Positions 36,334 through 43,722 of a DNA stretch of 64,000 nt are shown here, in pieces (position 1 is the first letter of the stretch; each line of letters opens with the position of its first letter). The notes beneath the pieces are model-generated. The model did no database searches. It was given only the letters and a program-made list of their open reading frames with translations, and was not told the DNA's origin. The stretch spans positions 1-64,000 of the forward strand of contig JAHHRA010000008.1 of NCBI GenBank assembly GCA_020026055.1, in the 5' to 3' direction. The translations under genes and the position numbers were made by a program. The DNA is from Actinobacillus sp. (GTDB lineage: Bacteria > Pseudomonadota > Gammaproteobacteria > Enterobacterales > Pasteurellaceae).

Positions 36334-36455
36334 TACGCCTCGAAAATTTGGAAAATTTTCTTGACAAAAAAACACAGGGTTTTGAGTACAAGTTTTGTGA
36401 GTATGCAAAGCTTATACAAAACCCCTGAGTATTTTTTGAATAATTTCGAGGCGTA
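36334..36455. repeat. Structured repeat E1 (122 bp) upstream of glpT
   Basis: Outer arms TACGCCTCGAAA (36334-36345) and TTTCGAGGCGTA (36444-36455) are perfectly complementary over 12 bp. An inner stem pairs CAGGGTTTTG (36375-36384) with CAAAACCCCTG (36417-36427) with one bulged base. The left part, GAAAATTTGGAAAATTTTC, recalls hairpin family A. Shared blocks with E2 are AAAAACACA, TTTGAGT, AAGCTT and an AGTAT near the right end. It may be a structured 5' leader, a terminator or a small mobile repeat; no function is known to me. Confidence 0.65.
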
Positions 36456-36486
36456 AATGCAGTTAAAAATAATTAATTTTATTAAT

Positions 36487-36613
36487 CATACTTTGAGAAT
36501 TAGAAAATCTTTCCAACTCCAACGAAAAACACAAATGCTTTGAGTGCAAATTCGGCGACAGGACGAAGCTTGAAAAAAGCACTCTAGTATGTTGTGAATA
36601 ACTACAAAGTATG
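36487..36613. repeat. Structured repeat E2 (127 bp) downstream of glpD
   Basis: Outer arms CATACTTTG (36487-36495) and CAAAGTATG (36605-36613) are perfectly complementary but unrelated in sequence to the E1 arms. An inner pairing TGCTTT (36536-36541) with AAAGCA (36576-36581) sits at the place of the E1 inner stem; GAGTGC/GCACTC is an alternative. It starts 12 bp beyond the glpD stop. Confidence 0.6.
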
Positions 36614-36625
36614 AATAAATTAAAA

Positions 36626-38188
36626 CTAAGACGCAAAATAATATTGTTCAGCTAAAGTCTGGAATCGCTGGACTTGATCGGCAATCCAAGCATCATCTTT
36701 ATTTAATTCTTTAGCCATAATAGCCGCCACTTTCGGAGCAACTTCTTTAGCAGCTCGGGCATCTAAGAATAACAAACGCACACGACGTGCTAGCACATCT
36801 TCCAATGTTTGAGCCATTTCTTCACGCACAGCCCAAATCACTTCAGCAACGAAGAAAGGGTAGTCTGGGTGAATTTTTTCTGCATACTCTGGATTTTCTT
36901 TTGCTAATATTTCGATATATTGACGATCGCTACCATAGAAACCTAAATAAGTACTCCAATCCGCTGATGCGTAACCGTGAATACGTAAGTTCTCAGTACA
37001 ACAGTTCTTAGACGGCAAGAGATTAGCTTTTATAGCGGCATCTAGAGTATCTTCTGCCATTTGACGATATGTCGTCCATTTACCACCGATGATATCTACA
37101 AGTCCTGATGAACTAATTTCAACTTTGTGACTACGTGAAACTTCTTTAGTTGATTGATTACTATCTTTTGGTGCTGCAAGTGGGCGAAGACCAACGTAAA
37201 CGCAACGTACATCTTCTCGTGTAGGTGCTTTGATAAGATAGTCTTCTGCTGTTTTGAGAATAAAGTCAACTTCTTGTTCGAGAGGTTTTGGTTCATATTC
37301 TGCTTCTTGCACTAAAGTATCAGTTGTACCTACTACTAGTTTATCATGCCATGGTACAGCGAAGAGTACTCGACCATCTGAAGTCTTTGGTACCATAAGT
37401 GCAGAGTTACCTGGTAGAAATTCGCGATCAATGACTAAATGAATACCTTGGCTTGGAACAATAGTATCACCAACAGTTGGGTTATCCATCTTATTAATTT
37501 CATTAGTAAATACACCTGTTGCATTGATAATACATTTGGCTTTTACATCAAATTCTTCGCCATCAAGCATATCTTTAACTTTTACACCACATACTTTACC
37601 TTGAGTATTTTTATCAAGCCCAATAACGCCACAGTAGTTGACAGCTGTAGCACCATTTTCAATGGCAGTTTGTGCAAGATTGATTGCTAGGCGAGAATCA
37701 TCAAATTGACCATCATAATAGCAAACAGCATTATTTAATTTTTCAGGTTTCACTCCAGCTAATTCTTCATTAGCTTGATGTCGATTAAGATATTTAGTGC
37801 GACCAATACTGAGTTTACCAGCAAGAGCATCGTAAATTTTCAAACCGAGAGTGTAATAATAGGCTGTCCACCATTTTTCACCAGGAATAATGAATGATTC
37901 ACTTTTGAATAAGTGGGGAGCATTTTTAGCAAGTCGACCACGTTCACGTAATGCTTCACGTACAAGCTTCACATCTCCTTGTGCAAGATAACGAACGCCA
38001 CCGTGTACAAGTTTAGTGCTACGACTTGATGTTCCCTTTGAGAAATCTACTCGTTCTAATAAAAGAGTAGAATAACCACGAGTAGCAGCGTCTACGGCAA
38101 TTCCAAGTCCGCTTGCTCCACCGCCAATAATGACGACATCCCATATTTTATCTGTTTTTGCTTGTTGTAATTGTTCTGTACGTTTCAT
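36626..38188 (-). CDS. glpD: Glycerol-3-phosphate dehydrogenase (FAD, GlpD type)
   Basis: Oxidises glycerol-3-phosphate to dihydroxyacetone phosphate and passes electrons to quinone at the inner membrane. About 520 residues with the FAD motif IIGGGASGLGIAVDAATRG (from about residue 19), the family block GTSSRSTKLVHGGVRYL, the substrate-site region VGLRPLA and the C-terminal DAO domain. It is the single-subunit aerobic type, not GlpABC. I prefer the ATG at 38188, which has AAGG about 8 bases upstream; the ATG at 38194 is too close to it. A perfect CRP site lies upstream. Confidence 0.94.
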   Translation of the reverse strand: MKRTEQLQQAKTDKIWDVVIIGGGASGLGIAVDAATRGYSTLLLERVDFSKGTSSRSTKLVHGGVRYLAQGDVKLVREALRERGRLAKNAPHLFKSESFIIPGEKWWTAYYYTLGLKIYDALAGKLSIGRTKYLNRHQANEELAGVKPEKLNNAVCYYDGQFDDSRLAINLAQTAIENGATAVNYCGVIGLDKNTQGKVCGVKVKDMLDGEEFDVKAKCIINATGVFTNEINKMDNPTVGDTIVPSQGIHLVIDREFLPGNSALMVPKTSDGRVLFAVPWHDKLVVGTTDTLVQEAEYEPKPLEQEVDFILKTAEDYLIKAPTREDVRCVYVGLRPLAAPKDSNQSTKEVSRSHKVEISSSGLVDIIGGKWTTYRQMAEDTLDAAIKANLLPSKNCCTENLRIHGYASADWSTYLGFYGSDRQYIEILAKENPEYAEKIHPDYPFFVAEVIWAVREEMAQTLEDVLARRVRLLFLDARAAKEVAPKVAAIMAKELNKDDAWIADQVQRFQTLAEQYYFAS

Positions 38189-38244
38189 TTTCATGCCTTT
38201 TATATAAATTTACTTTAACGTGTTAAGGATAAAAAAAAGGTCAC

Positions 38245-38266
38245 TTAACAACAATATAGTTGTTAA
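38245..38266. promoter_or_regulatory. Operator-like palindrome upstream of glpD
   Basis: TTAACAAC (38245-38252) and GTTGTTAA (38259-38266) are perfect 8-bp arms around AATATA, between the CRP site and the glpD start. It does not resemble the E. coli GlpR consensus. It could be an operator for an unknown regulator, or an ArcA-like site (GTTAA repeats). Confidence 0.4.
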
Positions 38267-38268
38267 TT

Positions 38269-38290
38269 TTTTGTGATAGTAATCACATAA
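38269..38290 (-). promoter_or_regulatory. CRP binding site upstream of glpD
   Basis: TGTGA (38272-38276), six bases and TCACA (38283-38287) exactly match the CRP core, about 92 bp before the glpD start. It predicts cAMP-dependent activation of glycerol-3-phosphate use. Confidence 0.78.
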
Positions 38291-38330
38291 AATTGAAATA
38301 TTTTTATTTTATTTAATCAAGTGGCGCATC

Positions 38331-38436
38331 CTACATAAGAGTTTATATCTTTTCAAGAACTGTAGGTGATTTGGCTTCTTTTAACGCTCCGATTTTCGAA
38401 AAAAAATTTCATTTTTTCGAGAAGAAGATTATGTAG
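38331..38436. repeat. Dyad-bounded hairpin element after coaE
   Basis: Outer arms CTACATAA (38331-38338) and TTATGTAG (38429-38436) enclose a strong inner hairpin, CGAAAAAA (38397-38404) with TTTTTTCG (38412-38419), extendable by TTTT/AGAA with one wobble. It lies in the 294-bp gap between coaE and glpD. The inner hairpin probably terminates the pilABCD-coaE transcript. The overall layout (distant outer arms with an inner hairpin) resembles E1 and E2, but sequence similarity is weak. Confidence 0.5.
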
Positions 38437-38482
38437 AAAAAATAAAATAACTAGAGAAAAAGTTTGAATTTTGTTTGCAATA

Positions 38483-39121
38483 CTACTTTGACTCTCTAGC
38501 GATTTTCTCTAATTGTTCTGCTTTTAAAAGATAATAATGATGGAGATCACGGACTTTTTTTGCAAGTTGACAGAAATTCTGCTCAATATTAGCATTATTT
38601 TCAATGATTTCGTTTGCCCACTTAAGACGTTCTGTCCGTTTAATTTGTGAATCTATTATTTTTTTGATGAGCTCTTGAGACTGATTATCTCGCTTACAAG
38701 TACGTAGTAGTTGCATTTCTTCAGTAACGTCAACAACTAAAATAGATTGGCATAAAATATGAAGCTGTGATTCGATCAGGAGTGGTGCGACTAAAAGAGC
38801 ATAGGGTTTCTTTAATTTACACATTTGCTCTAAACATTCTTGGCGTATGAGAGGATGAAGTAAGGCATTTAACCATTCTTTTTCTTCAGAGTGATGAAAA
38901 ATCCTTTCACGCAATAAGGGGCGATTCAGTTCACCAGAGGGTAATAAAATTGCTTTTCCAAAATGTTGAGTAATTTTTTCTAAAGCAGGGCTTCCAACAG
39001 CAACTACTCCACGTGCCACAATATCAGCATCAATAATCGGCACACCAAGTGCAGCGAATAAGTGAGCGATAGTACTTTTTCCGCTCCCAATCCCTCCTGT
39101 AAGTCCTACGATATAACACAT
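38483..39121 (-). CDS. coaE: Dephospho-CoA kinase
   Basis: Last step of coenzyme A synthesis, phosphorylating the 3'-OH of dephospho-CoA. The P-loop is GLTGGIGSGKST (about 7-18), followed by VPIIDADIVAR. LLVAPLLIES and VDVTEEMQLLR are conserved. The 212 residues match the family. AAGGAT precedes the ATG. It is the terminal gene of the pil operon, as in H. influenzae. Confidence 0.96.
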   Translation of the reverse strand: MCYIVGLTGGIGSGKSTIAHLFAALGVPIIDADIVARGVVAVGSPALEKITQHFGKAILLPSGELNRPLLRERIFHHSEEKEWLNALLHPLIRQECLEQMCKLKKPYALLVAPLLIESQLHILCQSILVVDVTEEMQLLRTCKRDNQSQELIKKIIDSQIKRTERLKWANEIIENNANIEQNFCQLAKKVRDLHHYYLLKAEQLEKIARESK

Positions 39122-39157
39122 AAGATTATCCTTCCCCTTATTGAAGGTGCTGTTATT

Positions 39158-39883
39158 TTAGTATAAAAAACAATTGATGAACAGAAAAATTTGGCTAAGT
39201 CCGAGGCAAGGAGAAAATGCTAAATTTTTTTTTACCAATGAAGATCTAGGGAAACAAAGGATAGTGGCAATACCAATGATGCAAGCATTTAGAATAAGCC
39301 AAAGTATTTGAGGCAAAGGCAAGAGACTACAAAGTCCTAACATCAACCAACAATCACCTTTACCGAGAGCTTCTTTTCGGTAAATTATTTTTGCTCCCCA
39401 AGAAATGGCATAAAAAATGCTAAAGCCGATTAGTGCGTTGCAAAGGCTCGTAGATAGTGGCAGTTTGACAATACCTTGATGAGAAGCATATAAACCAAGC
39501 AAAAAAAGAATATAGCAAAGCTCGATCGGCAACAAGCGATAACGTAAATCAAAAAGCACAATCAGCCACAATAAACTAAAATAGAAACTGTACCAAATGC
39601 TTTTTCCCAAAATCTGGTTTGTTAACATTCCATAGAGAGTAAAACTAAAAAAGATCAAACTAAAACTTCCTATGCAGAAAAAGTTTGATGGCTTGAAATA
39701 TTGTGGAAAATTAGCTTGTTTATAAGTCGGAAGTGGTAGGACAGATTGCGGATAAAACACAACAAAATTTTCTAAAATTTGCTGAGCAAGAATTTTAATA
39801 AATTGATTTAAATAATAATGACTCAAATAACCCAAGATTCCACCGATTACTGTGAATAACAAAATAAACAGATATGTCCACAT
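39158..39883 (-). CDS. pilD: Type IV prepilin peptidase PilD
   Basis: Membrane aspartyl protease that removes the prepilin leader. The 241 residues have several membrane helices. The catalytic aspartates are in LFDLRYRLLP and in the GxGD motif GKGDCWLM. It lacks the N-terminal four-Cys zinc motif and methylase-like region of longer PilD proteins, as in the short Haemophilus form. GGAGA lies before the ATG. It is needed for DNA-uptake pili together with pilABC. Confidence 0.88.
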   Translation of the reverse strand: MWTYLFILLFTVIGGILGYLSHYYLNQFIKILAQQILENFVVFYPQSVLPLPTYKQANFPQYFKPSNFFCIGSFSLIFFSFTLYGMLTNQILGKSIWYSFYFSLLWLIVLFDLRYRLLPIELCYILFLLGLYASHQGIVKLPLSTSLCNALIGFSIFYAISWGAKIIYRKEALGKGDCWLMLGLCSLLPLPQILWLILNACIIGIATILCFPRSSLVKKNLAFSPCLGLSQIFLFINCFLY

Positions 39884-39900
39884 GCCATTATCTCCAAAAG

Positions 39901-41109
39901 TTAACTCACAAAAGATCCCATATTAAAAATCGGTAAATACATTCCTAGCATAATCATTCCAATCAATCCTCCGATCACTACCATAAACAATGGTTCAATC
40001 AATTGTGAAAGCAAAGCAATTTGGTGATCGAGCTTTTCTTGAGTACTTTGAGCGATATTTTCTAACATCAATGGTAATGTTCCTGCCTGTTCACCGACTT
40101 GCAGCATATTCTTTGCTTGTCTTGAAAAAAGCTGAGGGTTGACTACTTGCGAAAAAGCATAGCCTTGTAAGAGTGCGACACGTGCTTGTTGAATGCTTTT
40201 TTGCAATATTGGATCTTGAATTTGTTGATTAGGCAATAAAAAGCAATTCAATGCTTCATTGAGCGGAATTCCAGCATTTAACATTAAGCTTAAATTTTGG
40301 GAAACATGTAGTTGACGAATTAAATGATTAAAAGCCTTTAACAATGGTAGACTATAGCGGATTCTTTGTTTCAGTTTGCGAAGTTGATTTGGAGCAAAAT
40401 ACTTAATAAAAGCTATTGTACTAATCAAAATAACTAACAAATAAATGCCTTGATTACGAACAAAAGTTGAAAGCCAGATCAAACAAAGAGTGAAAAAAGG
40501 TAATGTCTGTTGATTATCACTATACATTTTAGCAAATTGCGGGACAATAAAAATCAACAACAATAAGGTTAAAAGTAGCGAGATCCCCAATACAAAACTA
40601 GGATAGAGCATAATTTTTTGAATTTTTCGTTGTAAATCAAGTCGTTGTTTTTGGTTGTACGCAATTTTTTCGCATAAATAAGGCATCTTGCCAGTCATTT
40701 CACCAACTTTGATAAGTGAAATTTCTTGAATAGTTAAGTATTTGTTTTCTTTATTGATGGCATAGGAAAGAGAGTAACCTTGGTTAAGCGAAGCAATTAA
40801 TGCGGAAATCCAGTCGTATAACTCTAGATTAGTGCAATCTTGTAGTATAATTTGCAAAGCTGTTTTGATGGGAATGCTTGCTTTCAGTAATGTCGCAAAT
40901 TGCGTAAAAAATTGATAGATCTCTTGGTTAGAAGGAGTAATGTTAAATTGCCAGTTGCGTTGTACAACAATTTTTTTTAAGCCTCGTTGTAACAGATTTT
41001 TTTGAGCAGTCTGCTTATCTGTTGCAATAATTTCGCCGCTTTCTTTTTCTTGAAAAACATTGATAGCACGCCAACGAAAACTATATCTTTGAAATTGCGT
41101 TTGTTTCAT
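39901..41109 (-). CDS. pilC: Type IV pilus inner-membrane platform protein PilC
   Basis: GspF-family platform protein that couples the PilB motor to pilin assembly. The 402 residues contain two homologous GspF domains (FATLLKASIPIKTALQI near residue 70 and LSLMLNAGIPLNEAL near 275) and three membrane segments (about 165-190, 215-235, 375-395). Its start overlaps the end of pilB by 29 bp, so translation is coupled. Confidence 0.93.
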   Translation of the reverse strand: MKQTQFQRYSFRWRAINVFQEKESGEIIATDKQTAQKNLLQRGLKKIVVQRNWQFNITPSNQEIYQFFTQFATLLKASIPIKTALQIILQDCTNLELYDWISALIASLNQGYSLSYAINKENKYLTIQEISLIKVGEMTGKMPYLCEKIAYNQKQRLDLQRKIQKIMLYPSFVLGISLLLTLLLLIFIVPQFAKMYSDNQQTLPFFTLCLIWLSTFVRNQGIYLLVILISTIAFIKYFAPNQLRKLKQRIRYSLPLLKAFNHLIRQLHVSQNLSLMLNAGIPLNEALNCFLLPNQQIQDPILQKSIQQARVALLQGYAFSQVVNPQLFSRQAKNMLQVGEQAGTLPLMLENIAQSTQEKLDHQIALLSQLIEPLFMVVIGGLIGMIMLGMYLPIFNMGSFVS

Positions 41110-42544
41110 AATTCTCGCCTAAAACTCGATAAATTTCTTTCATATCTGTGACGCCCATTTCGACTTTTAACATAGCACTGACGTTGAGAGAGGGAAAATC
41201 TATTTCGAATTTTGGTGCGTCTTTAGAATTTGTGATTCTTAAAAACTGGAACACTCCGATCCGTCCTAAATAGCCTGCATGGCAAGTACAATCAAGAATA
41301 TGTGTTTTCTGGCAATATGGACAAAGTTTACGCACTAACCGTTGGGCAATAATTAGTAATAAACTACTTTCAATTTCATAATCAAAAATTCCCAGTTGTT
41401 TTAAGCGTGAAATTGCAGAAAGTGCATCATTAGTATGCAAAGTTGCAAGCACTAGATGTCCAGTTTGAGCAGCGTGGATGGCGATTTTAGCACTTTCTTC
41501 ATCACGAATCTCACCAAGCATAATAATATCGGGATCTTGGCGTAGAAAAGTACGTAACAATTTTGCGAAGGTCAGATCAATAGCAGGATTAATTTGGCTT
41601 TGTGTGATGCCAGCTAACACAATTTCAATAGGATCTTCTGCCGTTAAAATATTCTTTTCTCCTGTGTTCAGCCACGCTAACGCACTGTATAGCGAAATAC
41701 TTTTACCACTCCCTGTCGGTCCTGTCACTAAGATTAAACCTTGTGGTTGTTTTAATGCCCATTCAAATTGAGCATTTTGGTTTTCCGTCATACCTAGTTG
41801 AGTGAAATCAGTGAAAATTGGTGTGTTTTTTTGTAAACGCAACACAATTTTTTCACCAAATTGGCTTGGCAAAGTCGAGAGCCGAAATTCTAAATTATCT
41901 GAATGAACTGTTCTAAATTGAAAATGCCCATCTTGAGGGAGTCGATTTTCACTAATATCAAGCTTTGCAAGCAATTTAAGGCGAGATTGAATACGCTGTG
42001 TGATACTTGCTGGCATTTTTTTATACAATGCCAAGCTACCATCGATTCGGAACTGCACTACTAAGTTCTCAGCTTGAGGAGTGAAATGAATATCAGATGC
42101 TCGTCGTTTTAAAGCTATTTCAAAACATTGATTTAACCATAAAACAATGCCATCTTTTGAACTTTCTTCCTCAAGTTGATCTCGTTGTTTAGTAGCAAAA
42201 ACGGCATTCGGTTCATAAAGATTAGCTTCATTAAGTTCGTTATTAAGTTCATTGGATTGATGTTGCAATAAATCTAATAAGGATTTTAATTGTTCGTGTT
42301 CTAATTCGACTGGCTCAACTATTTTTGCAGTTAAAAATGAGAAAATATCGATTGCCTCAAGGTTTTCTAAGCTTTCTACACCTAGCCATAATGTCTCTTT
42401 GCTTTCTTGTAAAGGTACAGCTAAATAACGACAAAGGATAGGATATTGCTCTTTATTTAACTGCCATCTTTCAAGTGATATAGAGTATTGATTGCCTGTA
42501 ATATCTAGTACGCAAGGTATGGAAGTATTCATCGTAATATCCAT
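41081..42544 (-). CDS. pilB: Type IV pilus assembly ATPase PilB
   Basis: GspE-type hexameric motor driving pilus extension. The 487 residues have an N-terminal GspE-N-like region, Walker A GPTGSGKS, the Asp box LTAEDPIE, Walker B IIMLGEIRDEESAKIA and the His box LATLHTNDA. A zinc tetracysteine lies near the C-terminus (CPYC...CTC, about 418-432). The start could be the ATG at 42544 or the in-frame ATG at 42532, which has GGA upstream. It lies 3 bp after pilA. Confidence 0.94.
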   Translation of the reverse strand: MDITMNTSIPCVLDITGNQYSISLERWQLNKEQYPILCRYLAVPLQESKETLWLGVESLENLEAIDIFSFLTAKIVEPVELEHEQLKSLLDLLQHQSNELNNELNEANLYEPNAVFATKQRDQLEEESSKDGIVLWLNQCFEIALKRRASDIHFTPQAENLVVQFRIDGSLALYKKMPASITQRIQSRLKLLAKLDISENRLPQDGHFQFRTVHSDNLEFRLSTLPSQFGEKIVLRLQKNTPIFTDFTQLGMTENQNAQFEWALKQPQGLILVTGPTGSGKSISLYSALAWLNTGEKNILTAEDPIEIVLAGITQSQINPAIDLTFAKLLRTFLRQDPDIIMLGEIRDEESAKIAIHAAQTGHLVLATLHTNDALSAISRLKQLGIFDYEIESSLLLIIAQRLVRKLCPYCQKTHILDCTCHAGYLGRIGVFQFLRITNSKDAPKFEIDFPSLNVSAMLKVEMGVTDMKEIYRVLGENYETNAISKI

Positions 42545-42547
42545 AAG

Positions 42548-42967
42548 TTATTGACAGAAGCCAGCAGGGAAAATCGTTTTGTCTGAACAAGTTGTGACCC
42601 ATTGTGTTTGTGTAGGAGGTGATGGTGGTGTTAATTTATATTGCACATCTTTTAAACTGTTTTGCCCTTCTACTATAATCACGCCAGCTTTTACAGTGAG
42701 TGATTTAATCCGTCCTTGATTGCTAATATCAGCAGGAATACCATTTTCACCACTATTGCAAACATTCACATTATCAACTTGAAATGTACAAAGCTCAACA
42801 GCTGTTTTGTAGGGTGCAGATGCTTGGACAAGTTCAGTAACTTCCGCTTTCTGAGTGTAATTTTGATAAGATGGAATAGCAATAGTAGCAAGAATCGCTA
42901 CAATAGCAATTACAATCATAAGTTCAATTAGTGTGAAACCACGGTAAATTTTTGGGGATATCAGCAT
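42548..42967 (-). CDS. pilA: Type IV pilin PilA
   Basis: Major pilin-like subunit of the DNA-uptake/twitching pilus. The short leader MLISPKIYRG is cleaved before Phe, then FTLIELMIVIAIVAILATIA forms the classic N-terminal helix with Glu5. Two Cys near the C-terminus (CSDK...FC) can form the pilin D-loop disulfide. The ATG at 42967 has GGAGG 5 bases upstream; a GTG at 42979 precedes that site and is not the start. It is the first gene of pilABCD-coaE, with a CRP-S-like site 72 bp upstream. Confidence 0.94.
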   Translation of the reverse strand: MLISPKIYRGFTLIELMIVIAIVAILATIAIPSYQNYTQKAEVTELVQASAPYKTAVELCTFQVDNVNVCNSGENGIPADISNQGRIKSLTVKAGVIIVEGQNSLKDVQYKLTPPSPPTQTQWVTTCSDKTIFPAGFCQ

Positions 42968-43038
42968 AATTACCTCCACGAATTAAGATGAAATTATTAT
43001 TAAATTGAGAAGAAATAATTGTTATGAGAAATTTTGCT

Positions 43039-43060
43039 TTTTACGACAATGATCCCAAAA
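43039..43060. promoter_or_regulatory. CRP-S-like site between pilA and ampD
   Basis: TACGA (43042-43046), six bases and TCCCA (43053-43057) within TTTT...AAAA flanks. Each half differs by one base from TGCGA/TCGCA. The position matches the Sxy-dependent pilA promoter of H. influenzae. A minus-strand -10-like A/T element near 42993-42999 would put the site about 60 bp upstream of the start point. Confidence 0.5.
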
Positions 43061-43070
43061 AGGAATTTTT

Positions 43071-43679
43071 ATGAGAAAAAAACAAGAAAAAATTGGTATT
43101 GAGCAAGCGTTTTATATTCGAAATGGCACAGTGATACCCTGTCGTCAATGTGCTTCACCGCATTTTGATAAGCGACCAGATGAGGCGGATATTTCATTGT
43201 TAGTGATTCACTATATCAGTTTGCCACCAGAGAAGTTTGGTGGGCATTTTATTGATGATTTTTTTCAAGGAAAACTTAATCCAAATAGCGATCCTGCTTT
43301 TAAAGAGATAGCTGATCTTCGAGTGTCTTCACATTGTTTGATCAATCGTGAAGGTGAGGTGACGCAATATGTTAACTTACAAAATCGGGCTTGGCATGCA
43401 GGATTATCTCAGTTTAAAGGGCGAGAAAAATGTAATGATTTTTCGATTGGAATTGAATTAGAGGGGAGTGATAATCAGCCTTTTACAGAAGCTCAGTATG
43501 AGACATTATTTTACTTGACGACGGCTATTATGAGAGCTTATCCAAAGATTACGTTTGAGCGAATAGTCGGACATTGTCATATTGCACCTGAGCGTAAAAT
43601 TGATCCAGGTCGATATTTTGATTGGGAGAGATATTTAACTGCACTGAATAAACAAAGAATTAGCAACTTCCCGAAGTAG
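43071..43679 (+). CDS. ampD: 1,6-anhydro-N-acetylmuramyl-L-alanine amidase AmpD
   Basis: Cytosolic zinc amidase that cuts anhydro-muropeptides during cell-wall recycling. The 202 residues have an Amidase_2 fold, with zinc ligands in VIHYISLPP (His) and GHCHIAPERKIDPG (His and Asp). RVSSHCLINREGEVTQYV is conserved. AAGGAA precedes the ATG. It is divergent from pilA, the same arrangement as in H. influenzae, and convergent with rpoD. Confidence 0.94.
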   Translation: MRKKQEKIGIEQAFYIRNGTVIPCRQCASPHFDKRPDEADISLLVIHYISLPPEKFGGHFIDDFFQGKLNPNSDPAFKEIADLRVSSHCLINREGEVTQYVNLQNRAWHAGLSQFKGREKCNDFSIGIELEGSDNQPFTEAQYETLFYLTTAIMRAYPKITFERIVGHCHIAPERKIDPGRYFDWERYLTALNKQRISNFPK

Positions 43680-43722
43680 AGTACAACCTCAAGGAAGCTG
43701 CAAATTATACACATCAAATAAT

